A stretch of 64,000 bases of DNA from assembly GCF_009923995.1 (NCBI RefSeq), contig NZ_RFSK01000027.1, forward strand, positions 1 to 64,000. Direction: 5' to 3'. The first letter of the stretch is position 1. Every line of letters starts with the position of its first letter. The position numbers and the translations under genes are program-made. This document shows positions 1 through 9,679 of the stretch, one piece after another. A model generated the notes under the pieces. The model did no database searches, was not told the DNA's origin, and was given only the letters and a program-made list of their open reading frames with translations. Source of the DNA: Janthinobacterium sp. (lineage in GTDB: Bacteria > Pseudomonadota > Gammaproteobacteria > Burkholderiales > Burkholderiaceae_D).

Positions 1-437
1 GCGCGAGCTGTTGCTGGCCGGCTGCGTGTAGAACAGGTTGAAGCTGGCGCTCTGCCCGCTGATCAGGGTGGCCGGCAAGCCGCTCAGCACGAACAGGCCG
101 TCACGCCGAGAATGACGATGTTGGCCGGCAGCACGTCGCTGACGACGACGGGGTTCTGGTTCGCCAGGTTGCCCGTATTGACGGCCGTGATGCTCCAGGT
201 CAGGACATCGCCCACGGCCGCGTTGACCTTGTCGACCGTCTTGCTGACGCGGATCACGGGGCCGGGCAGGTTCGTCGTCGCCGTGTTCGGCAAGTCATTG
301 ACGATTTCCGTGGAGCTGGTGCCCACCAGGCTGGTGATGCGCGAGCTGTTGCTGGCCGGCTGCGTGTAGAACAGGTTGAAGCTGGCGCTCTGCCCGCTGA
401 TCAGGGTGGCCGGCAAGCCGCTCAGCACGAACAGGCC
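1..437. repeat. 99-bp exact direct repeat at the window edge (1-99 and 339-437)
   Basis: Bases 1-99 are identical to bases 339-437, and the left limit is set only by the window edge. To the right the copies diverge at once: copy 1 continues GTCACGCC, copy 2 continues CGAACAGG. Both copies lie in the DUF11 repeat gene. The copy at 1-99 follows the start of a later repeat unit rather than its expected partner, so the sequence loops back on itself. An exact 99-bp overlap at a sequence end is what a de Bruijn assembler with k=99 leaves when it cannot resolve a repeat. A real tandem duplication is the alternative. Confidence 0.75.
84..437 (-). pseudogene. continuation of the giant DUF11 protein in a shifted frame
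   Basis: This reading frame carries the natural continuation of the large protein that ends at 295. It holds the last part of an A-type module (motif STEIVNDLPNTA), then the start of a B-type module with the typical SKTVDK, VGD and W-S-I-T-A-V-N-T-G signatures. It stops in the sequence ACSC where the 99-bp repeat begins. It has no start of its own. The frame is lost because the 10-mer CGAACAGGCC occurs twice in a row (428-437 and 438-447). Removing one copy restores the expected GTGLFVLSGLPA. The break may be a sequencing or assembly error, or a true mutation. Confidence 0.7.
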
Positions 438-3400
438 CGAACAGGCCCGTGCCGCTGTTGTAGGCGCCGCTGATGCCGGGCGCGCCGCTGATGGCGCTCA
501 GCGAGACGCCCGCCAGCCCGCTTTCCAGCTGCAGGCTGTAGCTGACGTTCTCGGCCACGCCGGGACCCACGTTGGCAAACGTCACCACGCCGCGCACGGC
601 GTCGCCCGCATTGCTGCTGCCGGGGAAGCCGTTCAGGGTCGTCGTCACGTCGACGAGCAGTTTCGACACCACGGTGGTGGTCTGGCAATCGGCGGGAGCG
701 GCGCAGGCGGGGTTGTCCGCTCCGCCCGGCACCAGGGTATTGACCAGGCTGCCCGACACGCTGGCCGTGGCGCTCAGCTTCACGCTGGCGGCGCTGCCCG
801 CGGCCAGGCCGGCCGGCACGCTGCACGTCACGACATTGCCTACCGGCACGGCGCACGTGACGGGCGCCACCGGCGTGAGCAGCAGATTCGCCAGGCCCGC
901 CGGCACCGTGTCGCTCAGGGTGGCCACGCCCGTGCTGGGGCCCGTGCCCGTATTGCGCAAGGTCAAGGTCCACGTCAGCGTGTCACCCACGCTGGCCGCC
1001 GTCCTGTCGACCGTCTTGCTGGCACGCAGCAAGGGCGAGCTGACGGTGCTGGTGGTGCTGCAATCGCCCGGCTGCAGGCACACGGGATTGTCCGTGCCGC
1101 TGGCGCTGGCGCCATTGACGAGGCTGCCGGCGGCGACGGCGCGCGCCGTCACCTGTACCGTGGCGGCGCCGCCGGCGGCCAGGCCGGCCGGCACGCTGCA
1201 CGTGAGCACATTGCCCGCCAGGGGAGCGCACGTCGTCGGCGCGGCCGGGGCGACGGCGATGTCGGCCAGGCCGGCCGGCAGGGTATCGGTCACGCTGGCC
1301 ACGGCCGTGCTGGCGCCCGTGCCGCTGTTTGCCAGGGTAAGCGTCCAGCTCAGGCTGTCGCCGATGTTCAGGGCCAGCTTGTCGACGCTTTTCTTCAGGG
1401 CCAGGGCCGGGCTGGTGATGGTGGTGTTCGTCTGGCAGCTGCTGGCCTGGAAGCAGGCGGGGTTGTCAGGACCGCTGGGCATGACCTGGTTGGCCAGGCT
1501 GCCGCCGGCGCTGGCCTTGCCAGTCAGCACGATCTGGCGCTGGCCATTGCCGGCCGCCAGCTGGCCGCTGGCCACGCTGCAGCTCTGCTGGCTGTTCGCC
1601 ACCCAGCTGGCCAGCGGCGGACACGTCACGCCGCTGTCGGGCGTCACGGCCGTGACGACGATATTGGCTGGCAACAAGTCCGTCAGGATCACGGCGCCCT
1701 GGTTGGCCAGGCTGCCCGTGTTGCTGGCCGTAATCGTCCAGATGATTTCCTCGCCCACGTTCGCCACGCTCTTGCTGGCCGTCTTGCTGACGCGGATGAT
1801 GGAGCCGGGCATGGTGACCGTCGCCACGTTCGGCTGGTCGTTCGCCACCTCCGTCGAGGTGGTGGCGATGCGGCTGACGACCGTCGACAGGTTGCTGGCC
1901 GGCTGGACATAGCCCAGCTGGAAGCTGAAGCCCTGCCCTTGCGCCAGCGTGGCGGGCACGCCGGACAGCGTGACGAGGCCCGAGCCCGCGTTGTAGCTGC
2001 CCGTCACGCCGCTGATGCTCACGCCGGCCAGGCCGGGCGCCAGCTGCAGGCTGTACGTCACGCCTTCGGCCGCGCCGGGTCCGATATTGCTGAAATTCAC
2101 CGTGCCGGCTATGAGGTCGCCCGCATGCGTGGTGCCGGGAAAGCCGTTCAGGGTGGTGGTGACGTCGACCAGCAGCTTGACGGCCGTGCTGGTGGTGCTG
2201 CAATCGCCCGCCTGCAGGCAGGCCGGGCTGTCCGGGCCGCTGGGCACGACCGTGTTGACGTAGGCGCCGGCCGCGTTGGCCACGCCCTTGACGACGATAT
2301 TCAGGGCGCTGCCCGCCGCCATGCCGGCGGGAATCGAGCAGCTGAGCTGGGTGCCGTTCGGCACCGCGCAAGTGGCTGGCGCGGCGGGCAGCACTTGCCA
2401 GATGGTCAGGTTGGCCGGCAGGGTATCGTTCAGGGTGATGACGCCGCGGGTGGCGCCCGTGCCCGTGTTGGCCACGGCGATGGTCCACGTCAGGGCATCG
2501 CCCACATTGATGCTGCTCTTGTCGACGGTCTTGCGCACGGCCACCTGGGGACTGAGGATGGTGGTGGTGGTCTGGCAGGACGCGGCCTGCGCGCAGGCGG
2601 GATTGTCGGGTCCGCTTGGCAGCACTTTATTGCCCAGGCTGCCACCGGCCGTGCCCGTGGCGCTGATGGTGATGCTGCGGCTGCCCGTGAGGGCCGCCAG
2701 CTGGCCGGGGGCGATGCTGCACGCCTGCGCGCTGCTGGCCAGCCAGCTCGACAGCGGCGGACACGTCACGCCCGCACCCGGCGTGACGGACAGCACCTGC
2801 ACGTTGGCGGGCAGGATGTCCGTCAGGGTCACCACGCCCAGGTTGGCCAGGCTGCCCGTGTTGGTGGCCGTGATGGTCCACGTCACCGTCTCTCCCACGT
2901 TGGCCGTCGTCTTGTCGGCCAGCTTCGTCACGCGGATGATGGGGCCGGGCACCGTGGCCGTGGCCGTGTTCGGCAAGTCGTTGGGCACTTCCACGGAAGT
3001 GGTGGCGATGCTCGACGTCACCATGGACAGGTTGTCGGCCGGCTGCGTGTAGCGGATGTTGAAGCTGGTGCTCTGGCCATTGGCCAGGGTAGGCGGCAGG
3101 CCGCTGAGGGTCAGCACGCCGCTGCCGGCATCGTAGCTGCCGGCGGCGCCCGTGACCACGACGCCGGCTAGGCCGGGCGTCAGCTTCAGCGTGTAGCTCA
3201 CGCCTTCGGCGGGGCCGGGCCCCACGTTGGCATACGTGACGGTGCCGGAAATGCTGTCGCCTGCCAGGGTATTGGGCGGGAAATTGTTCAGGGTGGTGGT
3301 GACGTCGACGAGCAGCTTGACCACCGTCGTCGTCGTGCCGCAATCGCCGGGCAGCACGCAGGCGGGATTGTCCGGGCCACCGGGCACGAGGCTGTTGACG

Positions 3401-6400
3401 GCCGCGCCGGCGAGCGTCGCCGTGGCGCTGATGACGACCTTCGCCGACGCGCCCGGGGCCAGGCCGGCCGGCACGCTGCACGCCAGCGCGGTGCCGGCGA
3501 CGGGAGCGCAGGTGGCCGGCGCCTGGGCGCTGACGACCACGTTCGCCAGGCCTGCCGGCAAGGTGTCGGCCAGGCTCACGCTGCCCGTGCTGGCGCCCGT
3601 GCCGCTATTGTTCACCGTCAAGGTCCACGTGATGGTGTCGCCCACGTTGACCGTGGTCTTGTCGACGGTTTTCTTCACCGTCACGTTCGGACGGGTGACC
3701 ATGGTGGTGGTCTGGCATGCCGCCGCGGTGGCGCAAGCGGGATTGTCGGGGCCGGACGGCACGACGCTGTTGGCCACGGTGCCGGCGGCGTTCGCCACGG
3801 CTTTCACGACGATGCTCGCTTCCGCGCCGGCGGCCAGGCCTGTCGCTACGGTACAGCTGAGGGTGGTGCCGACGGGCACGCCGCAACTGGCGGGCGCCAC
3901 GGGCAGGATCTGCAGCGCGCCCACGTTGGCCGGCAGGCTGTCCGTCAGGGTGACGGGCGCCGTGGTGGGGCCGCTGCCGCTGTTGCGCACGCGCAAGGTC
4001 CAGCTGATGGTGTCGCCCAGGTTGACGGTGGCCTTGTCGACGCCCTTCGTCACGGCCACGCTGGGGCTGGTCACCGTGCTGGTGGTGGCGCAGTCGCCGG
4101 GCGTGGCGCAGGCGGGATTGTCGGGGCCGGACGGCACGACGCTGTTGGCATAGGTGCCCGCCGCCGCGGGCTGGCCCGTGACGGTGAAGCCGGCCACGCC
4201 GCCATTCGCTGCCAGGCCGGCCGGCACGGTGCAGGTGAGGAGGTTGCCCACGGGCGCCGTGCAGGTGGCGCCGCCCGTCACGGCCACGTTCACGTTCAGC
4301 AGGTTGGCGGGCAAGGTGTCGGTGAGGGTGACGGGCGCGGTGCTGGCGCCGTCGCCGCTGTTGGTGGCCGTCACGCTCCAGCTCAGGGTGGCGCCGATAT
4401 TGATGCTGGCCTGGTCGACGGTTTTTTTCACTGCCACTTTCGGACTGGTGATGGTGCTCGTCGTCTGGCAGGCGCTGGGCGCGCTGCAGGCAGGATTGTC
4501 CGGCCCGCCGGGCATGACCCGGTTCGCCAGGCTGCCGCCGCCCTGCGTGGCATGCGCCGTGATGGTGACCGTGCGGCTGCCGTTCAGGGCGGTCAGCTGG
4601 CCGGCGGCCACCGAGCAGGTCTGCGTGCTCGACGCCACCCATGCCGCCAGCGGCGGGCACGTCACGCCCGGCGCCGCCACCACGCTCGTCACCACCAGGT
4701 TCGGCGGCAGCAGGTCGGCCAGGGTCACGGCGCCCTGGTTGGCGATATTGCCGGTATTGCTGGCCGTAATCGTCCAGATGATGTCTTCGCCCACGTTGGC
4801 CGTGGCCTTGTTCGCCGTCTTGGTGACGCGCACGTTCGGCCCCGGCACCGTCACCATGGCCCGGTTCGGGTGGTCGTTCGCCACTTCCGTGGACGTGGTG
4901 GCGATGACGCTGGTGACGGCGGAAATATTCGATCCGGGTTGCGTGTAGGCCAGGTTGAAGGAAAAGCCCTGCCCTGGCGCCAGGGTCACGGGCAGGCCCG
5001 TCAGCACGACGAGCCCCGTGCCCGCATCATAGCTGCCGCTCACGCCCGTGACGGACACGCCGGACAGGCCCGTGGCCAGCTGCAGGCTGTACGTTACGGC
5101 TTCGGCCGTGCCCGGCCCCAGGTTGGCGTAGCTCACCACGCCGCTGATGACGTCGCCCGCGTTCGAGGTGCCGGGAAAGCCGTTCAGGGTGGTGGTGACG
5201 TCGACCAGCGGCTTGCTGACGACGGTGGTGGTCTGGCAGGCGGCGGGCGTGGCGCAGCTGGCGCCATTGCCGCCCGACGGCACCACGCCGTTGACGAAGT
5301 TGCCCGCCGCCGTGGGGCTGGCGGCGATGCCCACCAGCGCGCTGGCGCCCGGCGCCAGGCCGGCCGGCACCGTGCAGACGAGCGTATTGCCGGCCACGGG
5401 CGCGCAGGTGACGGGCGCCGTGGGGGTGACGACGATGCCGGCCAGGCTGGCGGGCAAGGTATCGCTCAGGGTCAGGGCCGCCGTCGTGGCGCCCGTGCCG
5501 GTATTGCTGGCCGTCAAGGTCCACTGCACCGTGTCGCCCACCGTGGCGGCCGTCTTGTCGACGCTCTTGCTCACGCCCACGCGCGGGCTGACCACGCCCA
5601 GGGTATCGCTGTCGACATTGTTCGCCGGCACCGGGTCCAGGGTGGTGCTGCCGGCCGTGGTGGTGATCGTCAGGCCACCGCTGGCGGGCAGGTTGAAGGT
5701 GGCGCTGCAATTGATGCGCGAACCGGGAATGAAGGGCGAAACGGGCGCGCTGCAGCTGGCCGTGGTGCCGGCCGGCAAGCCGCTCATGACGCAGGTGGGC
5801 GCGGCCGCGTTGTCGGGGCCGTTGTTCGTGCACACGCCCGTGACGGTGATGGCGGCGCCGGCATTGTAGGGGCCGGGCGGCACCGTGGTGACGGCCTGCA
5901 TGTCCGCCTGCAGGCGGCGGTTGCTGATGGTGCAGGTGACGGGCGCGTCGGGCATGGTGACGCTGCCCGCCGTGCCCGCGCCGCTGGCGATGACGGCGGC
6001 CGTATCCGTGCGCGCGCAGCTGTAGCTGCTCTGGTACTGCGCCAGGCTGGTGCCCGCGCCCGCGCTTTCCGCGAACGTCACCAGGTTGCCCACGCGCGTC
6101 ACGGCGCTGGCCGTGGCGCCATTGCCGCCCGGCGCGCCCGGCGTGCCGTTGGCATTCATGATGAACAGGCCGCTGTCGCTGGCCGGCGCCAGCGACTTGA
6201 TCACGCTCAAGGTCTGCGTCGTGACGGTGGCCGTGGTACTGCTGTTGTTGTTGCTCAGGTCGCTATCCGTTTCATTCGGCGACACGGTGACGCTGGCCGT
6301 GTTGACGATGCTGGCCGCGTCGCCCGGCGTGGCCGTGATGGTGAGGGTCAGGTAGGCGCCGCTGGTGGGTGCGCTGGTGGCCGCGTTCAGGGGCAAGGTG

Positions 6401-7461
6401 CCCATGGTGAGGGCGACGTTGTTGCTGCCCGCCCCCGAGCTGGTGCTGCCGCACGAAGCGGCGCCGCTGGCGGCGCAGGTCCAGCTGACATTGCTCAGGC
6501 TGGCAGGCAGCACGTCGCTGAAGGTGGCACCCGCGCTGACGGCGGGACCACGGTTCCACACCTTCAGCGTGTAGCTCAAGGGCTTGCCGACGGAAAACGT
6601 CGCCGGTCCTGCCTTGCTGACGGCCAGGTCGGTCTTGGCATTGGTGCAACTGGCATAGGAACTGGCCAGGCTGGGGTCGCGCAACTGGGCGGCGGGGATG
6701 ATTTCCGTCACATTGTCGGGACGCGTCCAGCGCATGTGCAGATAATTGATGCCCCCCACGTTATTCCACAGCACGCGGGCCAGATAACAGCCGCCCGGCG
6801 TGGCGCTATTGAAATTGCCGGCCAGATTCTGGAAATCCGTTTCATTATTCGAATATTCGGCCACGCTGCCCACGGCCACGTTATACACGGCGCTGCGGTA
6901 ATTGGTCGAATACTGGGTGGAGAAATCGACTTTCACGTCATCGTCATGCGCGACGCTGAATTTGTAATTGCCCGCCTGGGGAAAGACCACCAGCGTGTAC
7001 ATCACGCGGCCCATGATCCAGGCGCGGCAGGCAGGCGACGTTTGCTGCGTATCAAAGTTGCATAACTGGCCAGGACTGGCCGTCGTGCCATTGGCCCAGT
7101 CCAGCTGCGGCGACGTGCCCGTGCGCGCCGCGTTGACGGCCGGATTGGCGGCCAGCCCCATCAGGCTGGCCAGCCGCGCCGTGCTGCCGGCGTTGAAGCT
7201 GTTGTCGTAATTCGGCGTGGCCGGGCTGGCGGGAACCCGCGAAATGCCCCGGTAATCCTCCCACAGCACCTGTGCGGCGGCAGGCGCGGCGGCGCCCAGC
7301 AGCGCGGCGGCGAGCGCCAGCGGGACGAGGGGAGATCTGGAAAGACGGGCTAAGCGGACCCGGTGGACTATCGCCGCCAGGCTGCCGCTGGCGCGCCCGG
7401 TGCATGACAAAGCTGCGTGGCGGCCAAGGCGGCCTGCCGTTTCCTGTAGTGTTTTGATCAT
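295..7461 (-). CDS. giant secreted PA14/DUF11-repeat protein, 3' end frameshifted
   Basis: About 2390 residues are visible. I prefer the start at 7461 (MIKTLQETAG); an in-frame ATG lies at 7515. An arginine-rich stretch precedes a signal peptide (LVPLALAAALLGAAAPAAAQ). A PA14-like domain follows (about 85-290, with AGNYKFSVAHDDDVKVDF), and then at least eleven DUF11-type beta-sandwich repeats with K-x-VDK, VGD, W-T-x-x-x-x-NTG and DTLPA signatures. The repeats form higher-order blocks of type A (VDVTTTLNGFPG), B (RVTK...NTGNIANQG) and one to three C modules. Such proteins are usually secreted or surface bound and often adhesive. The exact role is unknown. The last ~45 residues before 295 are out of frame because of a 10-bp duplication, and the true C-terminus is not seen. 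The upstream region is AT-rich. Confidence 0.8.
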   Translation of the reverse strand: MIKTLQETAGRLGRHAALSCTGRASGSLAAIVHRVRLARLSRSPLVPLALAAALLGAAAPAAAQVLWEDYRGISRVPASPATPNYDNSFNAGSTARLASLMGLAANPAVNAARTGTSPQLDWANGTTASPGQLCNFDTQQTSPACRAWIMGRVMYTLVVFPQAGNYKFSVAHDDDVKVDFSTQYSTNYRSAVYNVAVGSVAEYSNNETDFQNLAGNFNSATPGGCYLARVLWNNVGGINYLHMRWTRPDNVTEIIPAAQLRDPSLASSYASCTNAKTDLAVSKAGPATFSVGKPLSYTLKVWNRGPAVSAGATFSDVLPASLSNVSWTCAASGAASCGSTSSGAGSNNVALTMGTLPLNAATSAPTSGAYLTLTITATPGDAASIVNTASVTVSPNETDSDLSNNNSSTTATVTTQTLSVIKSLAPASDSGLFIMNANGTPGAPGGNGATASAVTRVGNLVTFAESAGAGTSLAQYQSSYSCARTDTAAVIASGAGTAGSVTMPDAPVTCTISNRRLQADMQAVTTVPPGPYNAGAAITVTGVCTNNGPDNAAAPTCVMSGLPAGTTASCSAPVSPFIPGSRINCSATFNLPASGGLTITTTAGSTTLDPVPANNVDSDTLGVVSPRVGVSKSVDKTAATVGDTVQWTLTASNTGTGATTAALTLSDTLPASLAGIVVTPTAPVTCAPVAGNTLVCTVPAGLAPGASALVGIAASPTAAGNFVNGVVPSGGNGASCATPAACQTTTVVSKPLVDVTTTLNGFPGTSNAGDVISGVVSYANLGPGTAEAVTYSLQLATGLSGVSVTGVSGSYDAGTGLVVLTGLPVTLAPGQGFSFNLAYTQPGSNISAVTSVIATTSTEVANDHPNRAMVTVPGPNVRVTKTANKATANVGEDIIWTITASNTGNIANQGAVTLADLLPPNLVVTSVVAAPGVTCPPLAAWVASSTQTCSVAAGQLTALNGSRTVTITAHATQGGGSLANRVMPGGPDNPACSAPSACQTTSTITSPKVAVKKTVDQASINIGATLSWSVTATNSGDGASTAPVTLTDTLPANLLNVNVAVTGGATCTAPVGNLLTCTVPAGLAANGGVAGFTVTGQPAAAGTYANSVVPSGPDNPACATPGDCATTSTVTSPSVAVTKGVDKATVNLGDTISWTLRVRNSGSGPTTAPVTLTDSLPANVGALQILPVAPASCGVPVGTTLSCTVATGLAAGAEASIVVKAVANAAGTVANSVVPSGPDNPACATAAACQTTTMVTRPNVTVKKTVDKTTVNVGDTITWTLTVNNSGTGASTGSVSLADTLPAGLANVVVSAQAPATCAPVAGTALACSVPAGLAPGASAKVVISATATLAGAAVNSLVPGGPDNPACVLPGDCGTTTTVVKLLVDVTTTLNNFPPNTLAGDSISGTVTYANVGPGPAEGVSYTLKLTPGLAGVVVTGAAGSYDAGSGVLTLSGLPPTLANGQSTSFNIRYTQPADNLSMVTSSIATTSVEVPNDLPNTATATVPGPIIRVTKLADKTTANVGETVTWTITATNTGSLANLGVVTLTDILPANVQVLSVTPGAGVTCPPLSSWLASSAQACSIAPGQLAALTGSRSITISATGTAGGSLGNKVLPSGPDNPACAQAASCQTTTTILSPQVAVRKTVDKSSINVGDALTWTIAVANTGTGATRGVITLNDTLPANLTIWQVLPAAPATCAVPNGTQLSCSIPAGMAAGSALNIVVKGVANAAGAYVNTVVPSGPDSPACLQAGDCSTTSTAVKLLVDVTTTLNGFPGTTHAGDLIAGTVNFSNIGPGAAEGVTYSLQLAPGLAGVSISGVTGSYNAGSGLVTLSGVPATLAQGQGFSFQLGYVQPASNLSTVVSRIATTSTEVANDQPNVATVTMPGSIIRVSKTASKSVANVGEEIIWTITASNTGSLANQGAVILTDLLPANIVVTAVTPDSGVTCPPLASWVANSQQSCSVASGQLAAGNGQRQIVLTGKASAGGSLANQVMPSGPDNPACFQASSCQTNTTITSPALALKKSVDKLALNIGDSLSWTLTLANSGTGASTAVASVTDTLPAGLADIAVAPAAPTTCAPLAGNVLTCSVPAGLAAGGAATVQVTARAVAAGSLVNGASASGTDNPVCLQPGDCSTTSTVSSPLLRASKTVDRTAASVGDTLTWTLTLRNTGTGPSTGVATLSDTVPAGLANLLLTPVAPVTCAVPVGNVVTCSVPAGLAAGSAASVKLSATASVSGSLVNTLVPGGADNPACAAPADCQTTTVVSKLLVDVTTTLNGFPGSSNAGDAVRGVVTFANVGPGVAENVSYSLQLESGLAGVSLSAISGAPGISGAYNSGTGLFGPVRAERLAGHPDQRAERQLQPVLHAAGQQQLAHHQPGGHQLHGNRQ

Positions 7462-8230
7462 GTTGTCCGCTAAGAAAGTACCGCTGCAAGCCGCAGATAC
7501 ATATAAAAATGACATTTAATTGACATGATTATATGAACAAGTAACAGTCCAAGCGTACGACAACCGTGGTTTTTTTATTTCCAATAAAGAAATTAAATTA
7601 TCTCGTTGATATTTAGCAACACATTCCACAAATTAATCATATAGTCATGCCGACATTCTTTTTTCTGCCCCATACTGATCAGCTCGACATAATATTTAAA
7701 TTATCATTTACATAATCATGCGAAACTATCAAACGCGTAGTTTGTTTTTTAAAAGAAACTATTAATGTCGATTCGCCCCCATTATCTCCATTCCTGCCTT
7801 TGTTAATTCGCAGCGGCTTTTCCATTCCATTGCGCACGGAGCCAGATGCATGGCCAGGCGCCCGCCGTGAATACCAGTCGGGCGGCATGGCGCCCCGTTT
7901 CCCTGCTAGAAAGGGCATGCCGCCGGGCGAATTGGTCCTGCCGGAACGGCGCGCGCGCGCGGCGAAGCAGGTCGTGGGAGTGATTGTGCAGTGATGAAGA
8001 ACAGAGCCGGATGCGCTGCAAGGTGCCCGTTGCGACGCAGTGCGGGCACTGCCAGCAGCGGGCAAGCCTCGTCGGCCACCTTGCAGGGCGCCGGTGATGG
8101 AAGTCGGAAATCACAATAATTTGTTGCGACCTACTTAGCCCGCCGCGGGCCGGATCGCTTACTATGCCCCCATCGCCTTCAACGCCCCGACGCCATGCCC
8201 ATGCCGCTCTCCCGCCAGGACTGCCCTTCG
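7462..8230. other. AT-rich intergenic region plus a dispersed repeat
   Basis: About 770 bases without a convincing gene. The part from 7500 to about 7800 is strikingly AT-rich against the GC-rich surroundings and includes homopolymer T and A runs. It probably holds the promoter of the giant gene, but I cannot pick one promoter. The part from 7968 to 8132 is a copy of a structured dispersed repeat, listed separately. The short open frames here have no domain or good ribosome site. Confidence 0.6.
7968..8132 (-). repeat. structured dispersed repeat, copy A
   Basis: Read on the minus strand, this ~165-bp stretch is roughly 90% identical to 12688-12852 on the plus strand. It contains nested inverted repeats: an outer arm CTGCAAGGTG paired with CACCTTGCAG, and an inner hairpin GCAGTG-CCCG-CACTGC. 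It lies between the divergent giant DUF11 gene and the YceI lipoprotein gene. No protein similarity is apparent. It could be a REP/MITE-type element or a structured RNA. Confidence 0.75.
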
Positions 8231-9004
8231 ATGCCGTATCGCCGCGCGCTGCTGGCCTGCGCCTGCGCCGCGCTGACCGCCTGTTCGCCGTTCGGCGCGC
8301 CGCCCCCTGCCCTGACGCCGGCCCCGGCCGCCGGGGCGGCAACCATGGCCGCGCCCGCCTGGCAGCAGCGCGGCATGCGCCTGCTGCACATCGCGCCGCA
8401 GGAATCGCTGCTGACCATCACCGTGCGCCGCGGCGGCGCGCTGGCACGCCTGGGCCACGACCACGTGGTCGCCAGCCGCAGCCTGCAGGGCGTGGTGGCG
8501 CCCCGGGCGGGACGCGCCGCCTTCCAGTTCCGGCTGGACGAGATGAGCGTGGACGAGGATGGCTTGCGCCAGGCGGCCGGCCTGACGACGACGCCGTCGG
8601 CCGATGCCATCGCCGGCACGCGGCACAACATGCTGGTGCGCGTGCTCGAGGCGGAGCGCTATCCGTGGGTGCGTGTCGACGCCCGGCGTATCGACGCCCG
8701 GCGTGTCGACGCCCGGCGCAGCGAGGCGGGCGGCGAAGGAAACATGGCACTGCTCGACGCCGACATCACCCTGCATGGCGTGACGCGTGCGGTGCAGCTG
8801 CCCGTGCGGATCGAGGAAGCGGCCGACGGGCGCAGCCTGCAGGCCAGCGGCAGCCTGCTGCTCAAGCAGAGCGATTTCGGCATCGTGCCCTTCGCCATCC
8901 TGGGCGGCGCCATGGCCGTGCAGGACCAGATGGAACTGGCCTTCCGCATCACCGCCAGGGCCGACCTTAGCGCGCCAGGATCAGGCGCAGGCCCAGGGCG
9001 ATGA
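8231..9004 (+). CDS. YceI-domain lipoprotein
   Basis: A 257-residue protein if it starts at 8231 (MPYRRALLAC), which places a short lipoprotein signal before the lipobox LTAC. An upstream in-frame ATG at 8195 lacks a ribosome site. The mature part resembles YceI, a lipocalin-like fold that binds polyisoprenoids or other lipids. Visible signatures are LARLGHDHVV, GTRHNMLVRVL, the LHGVTRAVQLPV strand pair and SDFGIVP. An in-frame triple 15-bp repeat at 8672-8716 encodes RVDAR-RIDAR-RVDAR in a loop that most YceI proteins lack. The 3' end overlaps the convergent LysE-type gene by 38 bases. The likely site is the periplasmic face of a membrane. Confidence 0.8.
   Translation: MPYRRALLACACAALTACSPFGAPPPALTPAPAAGAATMAAPAWQQRGMRLLHIAPQESLLTITVRRGGALARLGHDHVVASRSLQGVVAPRAGRAAFQFRLDEMSVDEDGLRQAAGLTTTPSADAIAGTRHNMLVRVLEAERYPWVRVDARRIDARRVDARRSEAGGEGNMALLDADITLHGVTRAVQLPVRIEEAADGRSLQASGSLLLKQSDFGIVPFAILGGAMAVQDQMELAFRITARADLSAPGSGAGPGR
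8672..8716 (+). repeat. three tandem 15-bp units inside the YceI lipoprotein gene
   Basis: Three consecutive copies of CGTRTCGACGCCCGG at 8672-8686, 8687-8701 and 8702-8716. The unit is a multiple of three, so copy-number change would keep the frame and alter the length of an Arg/Asp-rich loop. Confidence 0.85.
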
Positions 9005-9596
9005 AGATGGTGCCGGCCACGCGGTCCAGCCACAGGCCGGCGCGGGGGCGGCGGTTCAGCCACGTGCCGACGGCGCCGGAAAAGTAGCCCAGCAGGCCGA
9101 ACAGCACGCACGCCTGCGCCGTGAACACCAGCCCCAGCTGCGCCGTCTGCCAGCTGGCATCGCCCCGCCCCGCGACGATGAACTGCGGCAGGAACGACAG
9201 GAAGAACAGCACGACTTTCGGATTGATACTGTTGGCGAACAGGCCCTTGCAGAACAGGCGCAGCAAGGATTCGTCGGGCAGGGCCGCCGCGCCATCGACT
9301 TTCGCGCCGCCCCGGCTGCGGATGGCGCCGATGCCCAGCCACACCAGGTACAGGCCGCCGGCCACCTTGAGTGCGGTAAACGCCGTGGGCGAGGCGGCCA
9401 GCAGGGCCGACACGCCGATGGTCGCCAGCACCGTGTGCGTCAGGCAGCCGAGGGCGCAGCCCAGGCCGAACGCCATGCCCTGGCGGCGCCCGCGCGACAT
9501 GCCCACGCCCAGCACCATCAGGTTGTCGGGGCCGGGACTGGCGGTGATGAGGACGGCGGCGGCCAGGAAGGCCAGGAACTGGTCGGGACTGAGCAT
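8967..9596 (-). CDS. LysE/RhtB-family amino acid exporter
   Basis: A 209-residue inner-membrane protein starting at MLSPDQFLAFL (9596). Upstream in-frame codons to 9662 give an unlikely polar extension. It has about six hydrophobic segments and the family signature ITASPGPDNLMVLG near the N-terminus. A second conserved block reads GLFANSINPKVVLFFLSFLPQF. LysE/RhtB proteins export amino acids such as lysine, threonine or homoserine lactones; the substrate cannot be read here. Its 3' end overlaps the end of the convergent YceI lipoprotein gene. Confidence 0.88.
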   Translation of the reverse strand: MLSPDQFLAFLAAAVLITASPGPDNLMVLGVGMSRGRRQGMAFGLGCALGCLTHTVLATIGVSALLAASPTAFTALKVAGGLYLVWLGIGAIRSRGGAKVDGAAALPDESLLRLFCKGLFANSINPKVVLFFLSFLPQFIVAGRGDASWQTAQLGLVFTAQACVLFGLLGYFSGAVGTWLNRRPRAGLWLDRVAGTIFIALGLRLILAR

Positions 9597-9679
9597 AATG
9601 ACTCGCAGGCAAAAGGCGACATGATACCGGAGCGGACCGGCCGACCGACCGGCGGGCAGCATGTCTTTGTGGCAGGAAA

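Noticed and set aside
376-3171. A 931-residue open frame opposite the giant DUF11 gene
   Set aside because: It mirrors the repeat gene in GC-rich DNA, is low in complexity (Arg/Gly/Ala), and has no domain or ribosome site. It is an antisense shadow.
1-7000. The regular repeats could be a CRISPR array
   Set aside because: Units are hundreds of bases long, are translated, vary by codon-neutral changes, and have no short unique spacers.
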